Shown here: piece by piece, positions 11,001-19,078 of the stretch
Layout of the letters: each line of letters opens with the position of its first letter
Numbering within the stretch: the first letter of the stretch is position 1
Origin: Marinomonas communis
GTDB lineage: Bacteria; Pseudomonadota; Gammaproteobacteria; Pseudomonadales; Marinomonadaceae
Length of the DNA stretch: 64,000 nt
Direction: 5' to 3'
NCBI RefSeq assembly: GCF_004363305.1
Contig: NZ_SNZA01000006.1
Coordinates: 124,001-188,000 of the forward strand
Program-made: the position numbers and the translations under genes
The notes under the pieces: generated by a model
Told to the model about the DNA's origin: nothing
Databases searched by the model: none
Seen by the model: only the letters and a program-made list of their open reading frames with translations

Positions 11001-12485
11001 AACGGCCATTGGCGTGTCGTCACCCATCGAGCCAACCGCTTCATGACCACTTTCAGCCAATGGACGGAAGATCTGATCGCGTTCTTCAAAAGATACTTGG
11101 AACATCTTTTGGTAAGTCGACATTTGTTCGGGGGTAAACGGCACGAATTCCATCGAATGCTCTTGCAATAGAGCCTCGATACGCAAACCTTCTTGCTTCA
11201 ACCACTTCTTGTATGGGTGAGCGGATTTCAGTTTATTGTTAATGTCGTCCGTGTGCAGCACTTTACCGTTTTGCGTGTCCACAACCAACATTTGGCCAGG
11301 GCCAACACGACCTTTAGACACAACGTCTTCGGCTTTGTAATCGTAAGTACCGATTTCAGATGCCAGTGTGATGTAACCATTCTTAGTCACCACCCAACGG
11401 GCAGGACGCAAACCGTTACGGTCCAACATACAGATAGCGTGACGACCATCAGTCATAACAAGACCTGCTGGGCCATCCCATGGTTCCATGTGCATTGAGT
11501 TAAACTCATAGAACGCACGCAGTTCAGGATCCATGTTCTCTACGTTTTGCCATGCTGGTGGAATGATCATACGTGCCGCACGGAAGATATCCATGCCACC
11601 AGTGACCAACAGCTCCAACATGTTATCCATAGAAGACGAGTCAGAACCCGTTAGGTTAACAATTGGTTGAAGGTCCGCTAATTCAGGGATCAAAGGAGAA
11701 CGCAGTTTGCTACCACGTGCGATCGCCCAGTTACGGTTACCGTCGATCGTGTTGATCTCACCATTGTGAGCCACCATGCGGAACGGTTGTGCCAACGGCC
11801 ATTTAGGCAACGTGTTGGTTGAGAAACGCTGGTGGAATACACAAATGGCGGTTTTTAGTTTTTCATTACCTAGATCTTTATAAAAAGTAGGTAAATCAAC
11901 TGGCATCATTAAGCCTTTGTACGCCAACACTTTGTCAGACAAAGAACAGATGTAGAAGTTTTCGTATTCAGCTAGCTCGATTTCAGTGCGGCGACGGGCA
12001 ACGAAAAGACGAGTGGCGAAAGTGCGTGCATCAAGACGGTTACTGTCGACAAACACTTGCTCAATGCGTGGTAGGCAATCCATCGCAATCGTACCTAAGC
12101 AAGAAGGATCTACTGGCACATCACGCCAGCCCACTACATTTAATCCTTCTGTTTCTAGTTGCTTGGTTAACGCATCACGTTGTTTCTCAGCCAGTGCTTC
12201 GTCTTGGTCCAAAAACACCATACCCACACCGTATAGGTCTGAGAATACATGATTAAACAAAGTCTTAGCTTCTTCACGCAAGAACGCATCAGGCTTTTGA
12301 ATTAATAGACCACAACCGTCACCGGTTTTTCCGTCGGCAGCAATACCACCACGGTGTGTCATACAGGTTAAAGATTCGATTGCGGTTTTTAGAAGGTCGT
12401 GACTAGACGTACCTTCCATATGAGCGATTAGGCCAAACCCACAGTTGTCTTTGAACTCGCCAGGACGATAAAGGCCTGCATTCAT
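8034..12485 (-). CDS. gltB: Glutamate synthase (NADPH) large subunit
   Basis: 1483 residues, full length. GltB has an N-terminal class II glutaminase domain, a central domain, an FMN-binding synthase domain and a C-terminal beta-helix. The catalytic cysteine should be C15 in [11 protein letters not shown], exposed after removal of a 14-residue propeptide. The 3Fe-4S cluster cysteines lie in [19 protein letters not shown] near residue 1110. The C-terminal GXXGXXXG repeats (for example [12 protein letters not shown] and [12 protein letters not shown]) fit the beta-helix. The ribosome site GGGAG precedes the ATG, and the 401-base upstream gap contains a structured leader. Confidence 0.97.
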   Translation of the reverse strand: MNAGLYRPGEFKDNCGFGLIAHMEGTSSHDLLKTAIESLTCMTHRGGIAADGKTGDGCGLLIQKPDAFLREEAKTLFNHVFSDLYGVGMVFLDQDEALAEKQRDALTKQLETEGLNVVGWRDVPVDPSCLGTIAMDCLPRIEQVFVDSNRLDARTFATRLFVARRRTEIELAEYENFYICSLSDKVLAYKGLMMPVDLPTFYKDLGNEKLKTAICVFHQRFSTNTLPKWPLAQPFRMVAHNGEINTIDGNRNWAIARGSKLRSPLIPELADLQPIVNLTGSDSSSMDNMLELLVTGGMDIFRAARMIIPPAWQNVENMDPELRAFYEFNSMHMEPWDGPAGLVMTDGRHAICMLDRNGLRPARWVVTKNGYITLASEIGTYDYKAEDVVSKGRVGPGQMLVVDTQNGKVLHTDDINNKLKSAHPYKKWLKQEGLRIEALLQEHSMEFVPFTPEQMSTYQKMFQVSFEERDQIFRPLAESGHEAVGSMGDDTPMAVMSSQTRPVSDYFRQKFAQVTNPPIDPLRESVVMSLETLIGVERNLFEETPKHANRIILSSPILSARKYSRLLALDDHRFRLVRLNTTYNPDEISLEQAVRNLKISAEEVVRNGAVIVVLTDREFEKGQLPIPAPMAVGAVHHHLTEVGLRCDSNIIADTGFARDPHQFAVLLGFGATAVYPYLSYRLINDMIDKGEVLGDPISCHQKYRKGINKGLMKIMSKMGISTIASYRGAQLFEAVGLDSKVVDLCFKGVPSRIQGATFEDFQREQASIAANAWKARKPIQQGGYLKYVHDAEYHAFNPDVVRNLQTSVSSGKFEDFSKYAELVNTRPASMLRDLFGIKEDVKEIALDKVEPIEAILPRFDSAGMSLGALSPEAHEALAQAMNELGCRSNSGEGGEDPARHGTERRSKIKQIASGRFGVTPEYLVNAEVLQIKVAQGAKPGEGGQLPGGKVNGLIARLRYAVPGVTLISPPPHHDIYSIEDLAQLIFDLKQVNPDALVSVKLVSEPGVGTIAAGVAKAYADLITISGYDGGTAASPITSIRHAGSPWELGLAEAQQALRANDLRGKIRLQTDGGLKTGLDVVKAAILGAESFGFGTTPMVAMGCKFLRICHLNNCATGVATQDDKLREEHFIGTVEMIKNFFRFMAEDTRQWMAKLGVSSMAELIGRTDLLTLLPGETSKQANLDLSPILNNDAIPADKPQFCQVPFNPPHDKGLLAEKMWETVKEVVEEKEGGEFEFNVTNCDRSIGARLSGEIAKRYGNQGMVDAPLTLRLKGTAGQSFGVWNAGGLHMYLEGDANDYVGKGMTGGKLVVRPPKGSAFESQESAIIGNTCLYGATGGKLFAAGTAGERFGVRNSGVHAVIEGAGDHCCEYMTGGLVTVLGSTGYNFGAGMTGGFAYVLDLDRTFVDKYNHELVEIQRVGTELTEEYRSHLRSVIEEYVRETDSEWGREILENFYDYIGKFWLVKPKAASLGQLLANTRQRPE

Positions 12486-12541
12486 ACACCAACTCCCACA
12501 GTTAAAACGTAGAAAACTCTACTCGATTTACTTCATATAAC

Positions 12542-12598
12542 GTTAGGTGGGGGTGCCTCAGAAGGGCATGAGAAATGGTTGTAATATACCCACCTAAC
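12542..12598 (-). promoter_or_regulatory. Structured leader of gltB
   Basis: GTTAGGTGGG (12542-12551) and CCCACCTAAC (12589-12598) are perfect ten-base inverted repeats enclosing 37 bases that themselves can form a small CTCA/TGAG or TGCC/GGCA hairpin. On the minus strand this lies 57-113 bases upstream of the gltB ATG, a position suited to a 5'-UTR regulatory fold or a distant dimeric operator. It matches no riboswitch class I recognise. Confidence 0.4.
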
Positions 12599-12696
12599 CA
12601 TTCAAACTGAGGGCCATACTACTCTGGGCTCTGGGATCGCTCAAACTTCAAGCATGGTCAAATGGGGCAAAACGGGGCATTTTCGGCATCAAATAA

Positions 12697-12818
12697 GAAC
12701 CGTTCTCATAGTAAAGTAGAATTATCTATGGTTCGCTGATTTGCAGACAGAAAATTCCTCTGACTTACATTGGAATTCAGAGAAATATGGTTTTTTTTAC
12801 TTATTTCTCTTTTTTTTT
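12697..12818 (+). ncRNA. Candidate small RNA or cryptic terminator region (plus strand)
   Basis: On the plus strand, GAACC..CATAG pairs with CTATG-GTTC (12697-12734, with a five-base bulge). A second hairpin ATTCCTCTGA / TCAGAGAAAT follows with one mismatch. The segment 12779-12810 can instead pair AGAGAAAT with ATTTCTCT directly before eight thymines. There is no plus-strand gene upstream, so a short untranslated transcript is possible; the AT-rich composition makes chance folding a real alternative. Confidence 0.25.
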
Positions 12819-12886
12819 ATCAAAATGCGACGGAAATCATGCATTAAAAGTGCAAAAACACCTTTTCTGTACAAAAAACACGCAGA

Positions 12887-14476
12887 TCAAGGAGTGCCAG
12901 CTTTCTGGATATCCTGCTGAATACCACGCACACTTCGCGCCCAAGGATTTAAACTGCGCAACGCTTGTGGCAAGTTCTCCACCGCGGCAATAGCTTCACT
13001 ACGATTACGGTATTCGCCATAGACAACCACATACCATTCTCTGCCGTTATGAAGTGCTTGAAAGTAACTAAATGCGGATAAGCTGCCCTGATCCCGAATA
13101 AAATCCTGTACCGTATCTTTATTATGGGTACCTAATAACTGAAGTGTATAGCGGTTAGGATTGCGCTCTAACCAAGCTCGGGTTTTATCAAACGGATCGG
13201 CAGCCACGGTTTGCTTAACAGGGACAGGTTCTGGGACCTCAGGTTCTGCGGATTGCAAAACAGGCGTGGTTTGTACGGGAGTACTCGGCTCAGGGGCTGC
13301 AGAGTCTTGATTAGGCGTCGTAAGTCGGATGGGAGCCGTGGTAATACTAGTATTCTCGGAACGATTAGCCGAAGCAGTATTCGATTGTTCCGCTGCGGGC
13401 TGAAGTGCTTCAGCGGGAATAGGAGGCAATGATACAGGAGTTTCCTGACCAATCTGGCGTTGCATCGCTTCAATCCGCGCCAATGTCTCAGAACTCGCTT
13501 GTCTTGGTGCATTCTGCGCAATTGGTGCAATACTGGTACTGTTGCTTACCGGAGTGGCGTCGTCTTCGCCATCACTGAAAATCACTGCGACCAATATCCC
13601 CAGCATAATGATCGACATCAGCGCCATATGAACCAAAGGGAAACCAAATGATCCACCCAAGCGTACCCAAGAGCGCTTATCACTGGCACTTGATTCCCCA
13701 GGCTTGCCTTCTCCCATCATCGCCAAAGCGATCTGGTTAATGGCGCCAGGCAAACCTGCAGACTGCTGGTAAATTTTCTTTATCTGACGTTCATTGAACG
13801 GCAGGTTGATACCACCACCGATGGCACGCACACGATGTAATAAGTACGCTCGCGTTTGTTCTAAGGTATAAGGCGCGAGGGCCAACTCATGACTTAATTG
13901 CTCATAACGACTGCGCTGATAGCTGTCTAAATTGCGTGCAATAGAGTGCTCTGTAAACAAAGCCACATGAGGTACTTCCTGGGATTCCGTGGCTAAGGAC
14001 ATCATGTCCATCAGCATAGTCACGGCATCCGTATTCAGCTCATGGGCATTATCGATCAAGATAATCGCCTTCTGCCCTTTTGCTTCCATATCATGGGCAA
14101 ATTTAAGCAGCGGCCCAAAAGAGGTGTCACCACCTCTATTTTCAAGGACATCGGCATAGCCTTGATAGATAGCTTGTAACAGCTGTCCCGCGGTCATCAA
14201 CATGGAAGCTTTGACGTGGCTAATGACGGCCGAGTCATGTTGCAGACGCATAAATTCCTGCAAGAAGCGGGTCTTTCCGCTACCACTGGCGCCTTTTACA
14301 ACAGATAAGAGGTTAGAATAGCGACTTAAGTGCTCCAGCATGCTCAGTTGCTGGTTACGTTCTTCGCTAGAAAAGTAGACTTGAGAATCATTAGAGCCAA
14401 ACGGATTCCTCAGCATCACTTTTGGTTGCTGATCTAAGGCTTCCTCCAGATTGAACTGAAAGTTTGGCTCCGCCAT
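12887..14476 (-). CDS. damX: DamX-like protein: AAA ATPase domain, one membrane segment, SPOR domain
   Basis: 529 residues. The cytoplasmic N-terminal half is an ExeA-like AAA ATPase with Walker A GASGSGKT (62-69) and Walker B ILIDNAH (139-145). A transmembrane helix spans about 280-300, then a Pro/Ser/Gln-rich periplasmic linker, then a C-terminal SPOR domain from about residue 447 that binds denuded septal glycan. Proteins of this build sit between aroB and gltB in many gammaproteobacteria and act at the division septum. Only the SPOR and membrane parts match enterobacterial DamX; the ATPase domain is the fuller version seen in pseudomonads and relatives. The start is 28 bases after aroB. 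Confidence 0.88.
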   Translation of the reverse strand: MAEPNFQFNLEEALDQQPKVMLRNPFGSNDSQVYFSSEERNQQLSMLEHLSRYSNLLSVVKGASGSGKTRFLQEFMRLQHDSAVISHVKASMLMTAGQLLQAIYQGYADVLENRGGDTSFGPLLKFAHDMEAKGQKAIILIDNAHELNTDAVTMLMDMMSLATESQEVPHVALFTEHSIARNLDSYQRSRYEQLSHELALAPYTLEQTRAYLLHRVRAIGGGINLPFNERQIKKIYQQSAGLPGAINQIALAMMGEGKPGESSASDKRSWVRLGGSFGFPLVHMALMSIIMLGILVAVIFSDGEDDATPVSNSTSIAPIAQNAPRQASSETLARIEAMQRQIGQETPVSLPPIPAEALQPAAEQSNTASANRSENTSITTAPIRLTTPNQDSAAPEPSTPVQTTPVLQSAEPEVPEPVPVKQTVAADPFDKTRAWLERNPNRYTLQLLGTHNKDTVQDFIRDQGSLSAFSYFQALHNGREWYVVVYGEYRNRSEAIAAVENLPQALRSLNPWARSVRGIQQDIQKAGTP

Positions 14477-14504
14477 GCATGTCCTCAGAGTATCAGTTAA
14501 ATGA

Positions 14505-15599
14505 TTAAGCGCTTGCTGCTTCTATCGCGTCATCTAAACAAGCGTTGAAGTCTTCCATAGCAAAGTCAGACGTAACGTACGCGTCTCCCAATGCCTGCAA
14601 CAGTATTAAACGTAAACTACCATCCAGTACTTTTTTGTCCAACAGCATTCTTTCAATAAACGCTTCTCGACTCATCCCTTTTGGTGGTAACACTGGCAAA
14701 TTGGCTTTTGCTAGTAGATTCACACTGCGTTCAACATCTGATTCGGTCAGGCTACCTAAACGCCAAGATAAATCCACGGCTAACACAGTACCAGCTGCAA
14801 CCGCTTCGCCATGCAACCAATTACCGTAGCCCATTTCTGTTTCAATGGCGTGTCCGAAGGTATGACCCAAATTTAAGATAGCGCGAATGCCGCCTTCTTT
14901 TTCATCTTGTGCAACAACTTCCGCCTTGGCGCGACAAGACTCATAGATGGCGTGGGTGATTTTCTCACTATCCAGCGTCATTAAATCGTCAATATTGTCT
15001 TCCAACCAAGAAAAGAATGGCGCATCGCAGATTAGGCCGTACTTGATCACTTCAGCCATACCAGCCGAAAGTTCACGCGCTGGCAATGAGCTCAAGGATT
15101 CCGTATCAATAATGACCGCCTGTGGCTGATAAAAAGCACCGATCATATTCTTTCCCAACGGGTGATTCACACCGGTCTTACCACCGACAGAGGAATCTAC
15201 TTGCGACAGGAGCGTCGTTGGCACCTGAATAAAAGGCACACCGCGTTGGTACGTTGCTGCCGCAAACCCTGCCATGTCACCCACGACACCACCACCTAGA
15301 GCAATCACAGTAGTGGTACGATTATGTTTGGCTTCCAGCAATGCAGACATAATCTGTTCATAAGTGGCCAACGTTTTATACTTCTCACCATCTGGTAACA
15401 CGCAAGTATCGACTTGATACTCATCGCCTAACAGTGCGACCAACTCCGCCAAATAAATGTCTGCAACCGTAGTATTCGTTACGATCATCACTTGCTTACC
15501 ATGAATCGCATCACGGAAAAGTTGCTTTTGATGACGAATACCAGAACCAATGTAAATCGGGTAACTTCGGTCTCCTAAATCGACCGTCAGAGTTCGCAT
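14505..15599 (-). CDS. aroB: 3-dehydroquinate synthase
   Basis: 364 residues, full length. It converts DAHP to 3-dehydroquinate, the second shikimate-pathway step, using NAD+ and a divalent metal. The NAD-binding glycine loop [14 protein letters not shown] and the [15 protein letters not shown] segment are present. The metal ligands fall in [12 protein letters not shown] and LHGEAVAAG. The gene starts four bases after the aroK stop, so the pair is co-transcribed. Confidence 0.97.
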   Translation of the reverse strand: MRTLTVDLGDRSYPIYIGSGIRHQKQLFRDAIHGKQVMIVTNTTVADIYLAELVALLGDEYQVDTCVLPDGEKYKTLATYEQIMSALLEAKHNRTTTVIALGGGVVGDMAGFAAATYQRGVPFIQVPTTLLSQVDSSVGGKTGVNHPLGKNMIGAFYQPQAVIIDTESLSSLPARELSAGMAEVIKYGLICDAPFFSWLEDNIDDLMTLDSEKITHAIYESCRAKAEVVAQDEKEGGIRAILNLGHTFGHAIETEMGYGNWLHGEAVAAGTVLAVDLSWRLGSLTESDVERSVNLLAKANLPVLPPKGMSREAFIERMLLDKKVLDGSLRLILLQALGDAYVTSDFAMEDFNACLDDAIEAASA

Positions 15600-15603
15600 G
15601 CGT

Positions 15604-16143
15604 TTAAACCTCCGCCGCTAAATGCTTTTTAATCGCGTCCATAACTTTATTGGCCACCGTTTTAGGGTGACGAGAGTCGGTTTCCACAATAACCGATGCC
15701 ACGTCGCGATATAACGGATCCCGGATTGAAAATAAACGATTTAACGTTTCCTTCGGATTCCCTTGCTTGAGCAATGGACGATTATTGCTTTTCGATGTTC
15801 GCTGTAATTGCTGAGCAACCGATGCAAATAAGTACACAACCAGAGGCTGGTGTTTAAGCATGTGACGATTTTCCTCTTTCATCACGATGCCGCCACCGGT
15901 CGCCAATACAATCGGCTGTTGGTCTTCATCCAACATACTTTGCAACGTCTGTGTTTCTCGACGGCGAAACCCTTCCTCACCTTCTTTTTCGAAGATCCAA
16001 GGAATGTCTGCACCAGCTTTTTCTTCAATCACCCGATCAGAATCGAAAAATTCTCTGTCCAGCTGCTGCGACAGAAGGCGTCCAATGGTAGTTTTCCCTG
16101 CCCCCATTGGGCCCACTAATATAATTGTCGGGGCGTTAATCAT
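15604..16143 (-). CDS. aroK: Shikimate kinase
   Basis: 179 residues. It phosphorylates shikimate with ATP (fifth shikimate step). Visible are Walker [10 protein letters not shown] at residues 11-19, the substrate-binding FDSDRVIE and FRRRET segments, GGGIV, and the lid arginine in NRPLLKQG. It lies between the pilQ-like secretin and aroB, the classic gammaproteobacterial order. Confidence 0.97.
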   Translation of the reverse strand: MINAPTIILVGPMGAGKTTIGRLLSQQLDREFFDSDRVIEEKAGADIPWIFEKEGEEGFRRRETQTLQSMLDEDQQPIVLATGGGIVMKEENRHMLKHQPLVVYLFASVAQQLQRTSKSNNRPLLKQGNPKETLNRLFSIRDPLYRDVASVIVETDSRHPKTVANKVMDAIKKHLAAEV

Positions 16144-16182
16144 TTTTTTAATACTTCGAAGTTAACTGTTTTCGGCTGCTGC

Positions 16183-17361
16183 CTAGTTTACCGACATTTT
16201 TAGCAGTTTTGGCGTAATAAATACAAGTAGTTCCCTTTTTTCTTGTTGTTCCGTCCGTTGTCGAAACAAACCACCTAATAAAGGCACATCTCCGAGCACT
16301 GGAACTTTGCTTACCGTCACTAAGCGTTCCTCGCGAAAAATGCCTCCTAACACCAGTGTTTCTTGGTTCTGTACTTCTACCTGAGTTTGCACGCGATTGG
16401 TTTCTAGGCTGGGAACGCCGTTCACCATATCCCCTACTGAGTCTTGATGGATTTTTAGATTCAACAATAAGGTTGTCGCATCTTTTACTTCTGGTGTTAC
16501 TTCAAGCACCAATCCCGCTTGACGAAACTCGACACTTAAACTGTCATCGTTCATAACTTGGTAAGGCACTTCGGTACCCGACTCAATGCGCGCTGACTGT
16601 CCTTCAGAGGTCACAATTTTGGGCCTTGCAATAATGTTAGCGGAGCCATTACGCTCCAACCAATCCAAAGTCGCAGACAGGTTCATGGTTCCCGATCGTC
16701 CTGATAGAGCAAGCGACACCGGTGCCGATGCAATCCCTAAGCTCACATCAGCACTGCCACCTTGCTGTGCACTGTCTAATAGCGTAGCTTGCCAATTGAC
16801 ACCTAATTGCTCTTGTACTGAATCGTTCACTTGGACAATTTCGGCTGCAATTTCAATCTGCCGAACCGGACTGTCCAGCCAAGTAATCGATTGTGTTAGA
16901 ACGGTTTCATCACCACAGTAGCATGTCATAACGGCATTGGTTCGAGGATCAACAATCACTTTTATATCTGCGAAGAAGTGCTGAAGGTGCGCTCCGACTT
17001 GTCCAGCTTTTGCATGTTTTAAATGCCAGATATGATACTGACAATCCACTTCGGTGGGTTCAGCAACGCTGTCTAATGAAGCGGTTCTCGTGCTCAGAAT
17101 GCCAATATTATCCTGCCATTGCAGAGCAAGCTGTTGCTGTTGCGCCACGGAAGAAAGCACTTGCTCCCAAGTGGCGTCACGAATCGATAAGGAAATATCA
17201 CCCTCAATAGTGGGATCAATCACAACACTGGCACCCAACTGCGCCGCCAGCTGGGGCAGAACTTGTTGTAGCGGCTGCTGTCGGACAAAAACATCCAAAG
17301 CAAAGCCCATCTGACTCACGCTGAATATACAGGCCAGCACAAGATAACGTTTCCACTGCAT
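16183..17361 (-). CDS. pilQ: Short type IV pilus/DNA-uptake secretin (PilQ/HofQ type)
   Basis: 392 residues with a signal peptide (about 1-21), an STN-type domain (about 22-95), one N1 domain (about 105-170) and a complete secretin core. The C-terminal signature is present: ETLVLGGIFREE, then KVPVLGDVPLLGGLFR, then ELLVFITPKLL. The protein should form the outer-membrane ring for a type IV pilus or competence pseudopilus. It is much shorter than classical PilQ (about 700 residues) because the peptidoglycan-binding AMIN domains are missing, so it resembles enterobacterial HofQ (about 410). It starts one base after the preceding gene. Confidence 0.88.
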   Translation of the reverse strand: MQWKRYLVLACIFSVSQMGFALDVFVRQQPLQQVLPQLAAQLGASVVIDPTIEGDISLSIRDATWEQVLSSVAQQQQLALQWQDNIGILSTRTASLDSVAEPTEVDCQYHIWHLKHAKAGQVGAHLQHFFADIKVIVDPRTNAVMTCYCGDETVLTQSITWLDSPVRQIEIAAEIVQVNDSVQEQLGVNWQATLLDSAQQGGSADVSLGIASAPVSLALSGRSGTMNLSATLDWLERNGSANIIARPKIVTSEGQSARIESGTEVPYQVMNDDSLSVEFRQAGLVLEVTPEVKDATTLLLNLKIHQDSVGDMVNGVPSLETNRVQTQVEVQNQETLVLGGIFREERLVTVSKVPVLGDVPLLGGLFRQRTEQQEKRELLVFITPKLLKMSVN

Positions 17362-17362
17362 A

Positions 17363-18040
17363 TCAGTGCCCCTCCTGTTGTGAAGGTTCTAGCCATCGAT
17401 TATCCAGATGTAACTGACGTTGTTCACCTTGGACATTGGCAAATGTAATAGAATTTTGATCAATATGGGTGAGGGTTGCATGCAAGCTGGGTAGCCAATG
17501 ACCTTGTAGATACCAGCCCTCTTCACCATCGACATTGAGCAAGGCCGCCGCTTGTTTATGACGCACAGTCGTTAGCAGTTCACCCGCACTTGGCCAAGAA
17601 GACTGCTCGGGCACTGGGAGCCAATTTTGCTCTGGCTTGAGGGTAGCCGGTTTCGTAAAGTGCCAAGTTAAATCGCCCTGCCACTGGGTACCACGTCGCT
17701 GCCACAACATATGCACTGGATGTAACCAGTAATCGTGCTGCAATGAGATCAGTAATTGACGCCATTCAGCTAAACTTTTTGTGTCCTGCATCTGCATGCC
17801 GGTAATACGTCCCTTCTCTCGCAATACATTAACCATTGGCATATCCGATAAATGACTTAAGGCTGCTTCGAGTTTTTGCCATTGCTTGGAGGCATACATA
17901 TGGGTATTCACGTCTTGCTGACGCTCGGTCTTTAGGGTGAAAAGAGCATGTAATCCCCAACCAATGATCAGCACTTCCAGCAAAAGTATGCCCTGTAAGG
18001 TACGCAGCGAGAGTATCTTTTGTCGTAGCTTTAGCTTCAC
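17363..18040 (-). CDS. Pilus assembly protein, PilO-like with a possible PilP-like C-terminus
   Basis: 225 residues. One membrane helix near residues 15-36 (QGILLLEVLIIGWGLHALF) is followed by a periplasmic region, the layout of PilO/HofO. The C-terminal 60 residues (GWYLQGHWLPSLHATLTHID and following) look like the small beta domain of PilP, which docks to the secretin. It overlaps the upstream pil ORF by four bases (ATGA) and ends one base before the secretin gene, so it is in the right operon slot for pilO-pilP. The domain assignment is by position and pattern only; similarity is weak. Confidence 0.6.
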   Translation of the reverse strand: MKLKLRQKILSLRTLQGILLLEVLIIGWGLHALFTLKTERQQDVNTHMYASKQWQKLEAALSHLSDMPMVNVLREKGRITGMQMQDTKSLAEWRQLLISLQHDYWLHPVHMLWQRRGTQWQGDLTWHFTKPATLKPEQNWLPVPEQSSWPSAGELLTTVRHKQAAALLNVDGEEGWYLQGHWLPSLHATLTHIDQNSITFANVQGEQRQLHLDNRWLEPSQQEGH

Positions 18041-18891
18041 GGCATCACCTCGTCATTCAACACTACCTCTAACGCGGGCAAGTTTTTTGGCCAGTGATTT
18101 AGCCATAGCGTTAATGCTTTTTCTGGCCCCGTTACAGCCAGCTGGACCTGATGAGAGTGGAACTCGACACGCTCCAATCGTAGTGTCGGTGGCAACGTCT
18201 GGAGATAACTAAACCCCGTATTGATCATAGAGGTTTGTGGTGCCGGCCAAGGCCATATAAATGGCTCAGGAGCAGATGGGATACCTTGCCAAATAACACT
18301 ACCCAAGAGGCTTGCGAGAAGCGCGAAGCTGGCAATGGAATACAGGTAACTACGTTGCTGTCGTTGCCAATGTTGTTGGCTGACATAGGACTCACTGTAA
18401 GGATGAAACCGTAGAGAGTTAGCCAGTTTTTTATGCCTTGATTGTAGAATACTCAAGCGTGCCAGTCGGAAACTGATAACTGAACGGAAGCCTAATTCTA
18501 TAATTTCTAGATAGTAAGTATTCGCTAACACCGAAACATGCAGCAAATTATCCGAGTCTTGCCAGTACGCCAACTGTTGCTCTAATTCAGAGTAAGACAA
18601 GGCTAATCCGGCGTGGGTTTGAGCTGCGATGCCAAGTAAGGCTTCCGGTAACGGCTCTCCTAGATCACATGTAACGGACTGTAACCAAACATCTGGAATC
18701 AATAAGGTCTCAGGAACATGCGACGCAGCCTCGACATACTCTATTAACTTGTGTCGTAAATGCTCAATGCAAAGATCTGTTTCTCTGGGGGGTTGCGGAG
18801 CTAACAGTGCGCGAATCAACGCTTTGCGGGAAAACGCGCGCCAAGCGTCATCATGCCAAACCAGATAGCTGGGACGAGGGATAATAGACAT
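18037..18891 (-). CDS. Pilus assembly protein, degenerate PilM region fused to a PilN-like region
   Basis: 284 residues. The first 180 are cytoplasmic. Residues about 60-135 (LLIPDVWLQSVTCDLGEPLP and following) resemble the PilM/GspL actin-like segment, but no ATP-binding motifs are visible. A membrane helix at about 184-202 and a short periplasmic tail match PilN. It is the first gene of the minus-strand pil-aro-damX operon and is divergent from mrcA, exactly where pilM and pilN normally lie. I infer that one chain does both jobs; an unrelated membrane protein cannot be excluded. Confidence 0.55.
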   Translation of the reverse strand: MSIIPRPSYLVWHDDAWRAFSRKALIRALLAPQPPRETDLCIEHLRHKLIEYVEAASHVPETLLIPDVWLQSVTCDLGEPLPEALLGIAAQTHAGLALSYSELEQQLAYWQDSDNLLHVSVLANTYYLEIIELGFRSVISFRLARLSILQSRHKKLANSLRFHPYSESYVSQQHWQRQQRSYLYSIASFALLASLLGSVIWQGIPSAPEPFIWPWPAPQTSMINTGFSYLQTLPPTLRLERVEFHSHQVQLAVTGPEKALTLWLNHWPKNLPALEVVLNDEVMP

Positions 18892-19078
18892 GTCTTCCTC
18901 CGTGAATCGATGTCATTCTTCAAAATACATTGTTGGTAGCATGGCTTAAGCAAATCGTTTTCTGCATTCGCCACCATATCTTTACAAGAAGATAACACGA
19001 AAATTCCCCTCGACAAGTCTCCAAGGCGAACCTAAGTCAGGTATAATCGATCGCACACGAATTAATCAGTGACCGATC

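Larger units (their letters stand above)
12486..12886. other. 401-base non-coding gap upstream of gltB
   Basis: No credible gene on either strand. On the gltB (minus) side it holds a long-range inverted repeat (12542-12598). On the plus side it holds two imperfect hairpins followed by T tracts (12697-12818). The gltB promoter should lie here, but I could not fix -35/-10 hexamers with confidence. Confidence 0.6.

Noticed and set aside
17580..17765. Extra ORF inside the pilO-like gene
   Set aside because: Other-frame shadow with no ribosome site.
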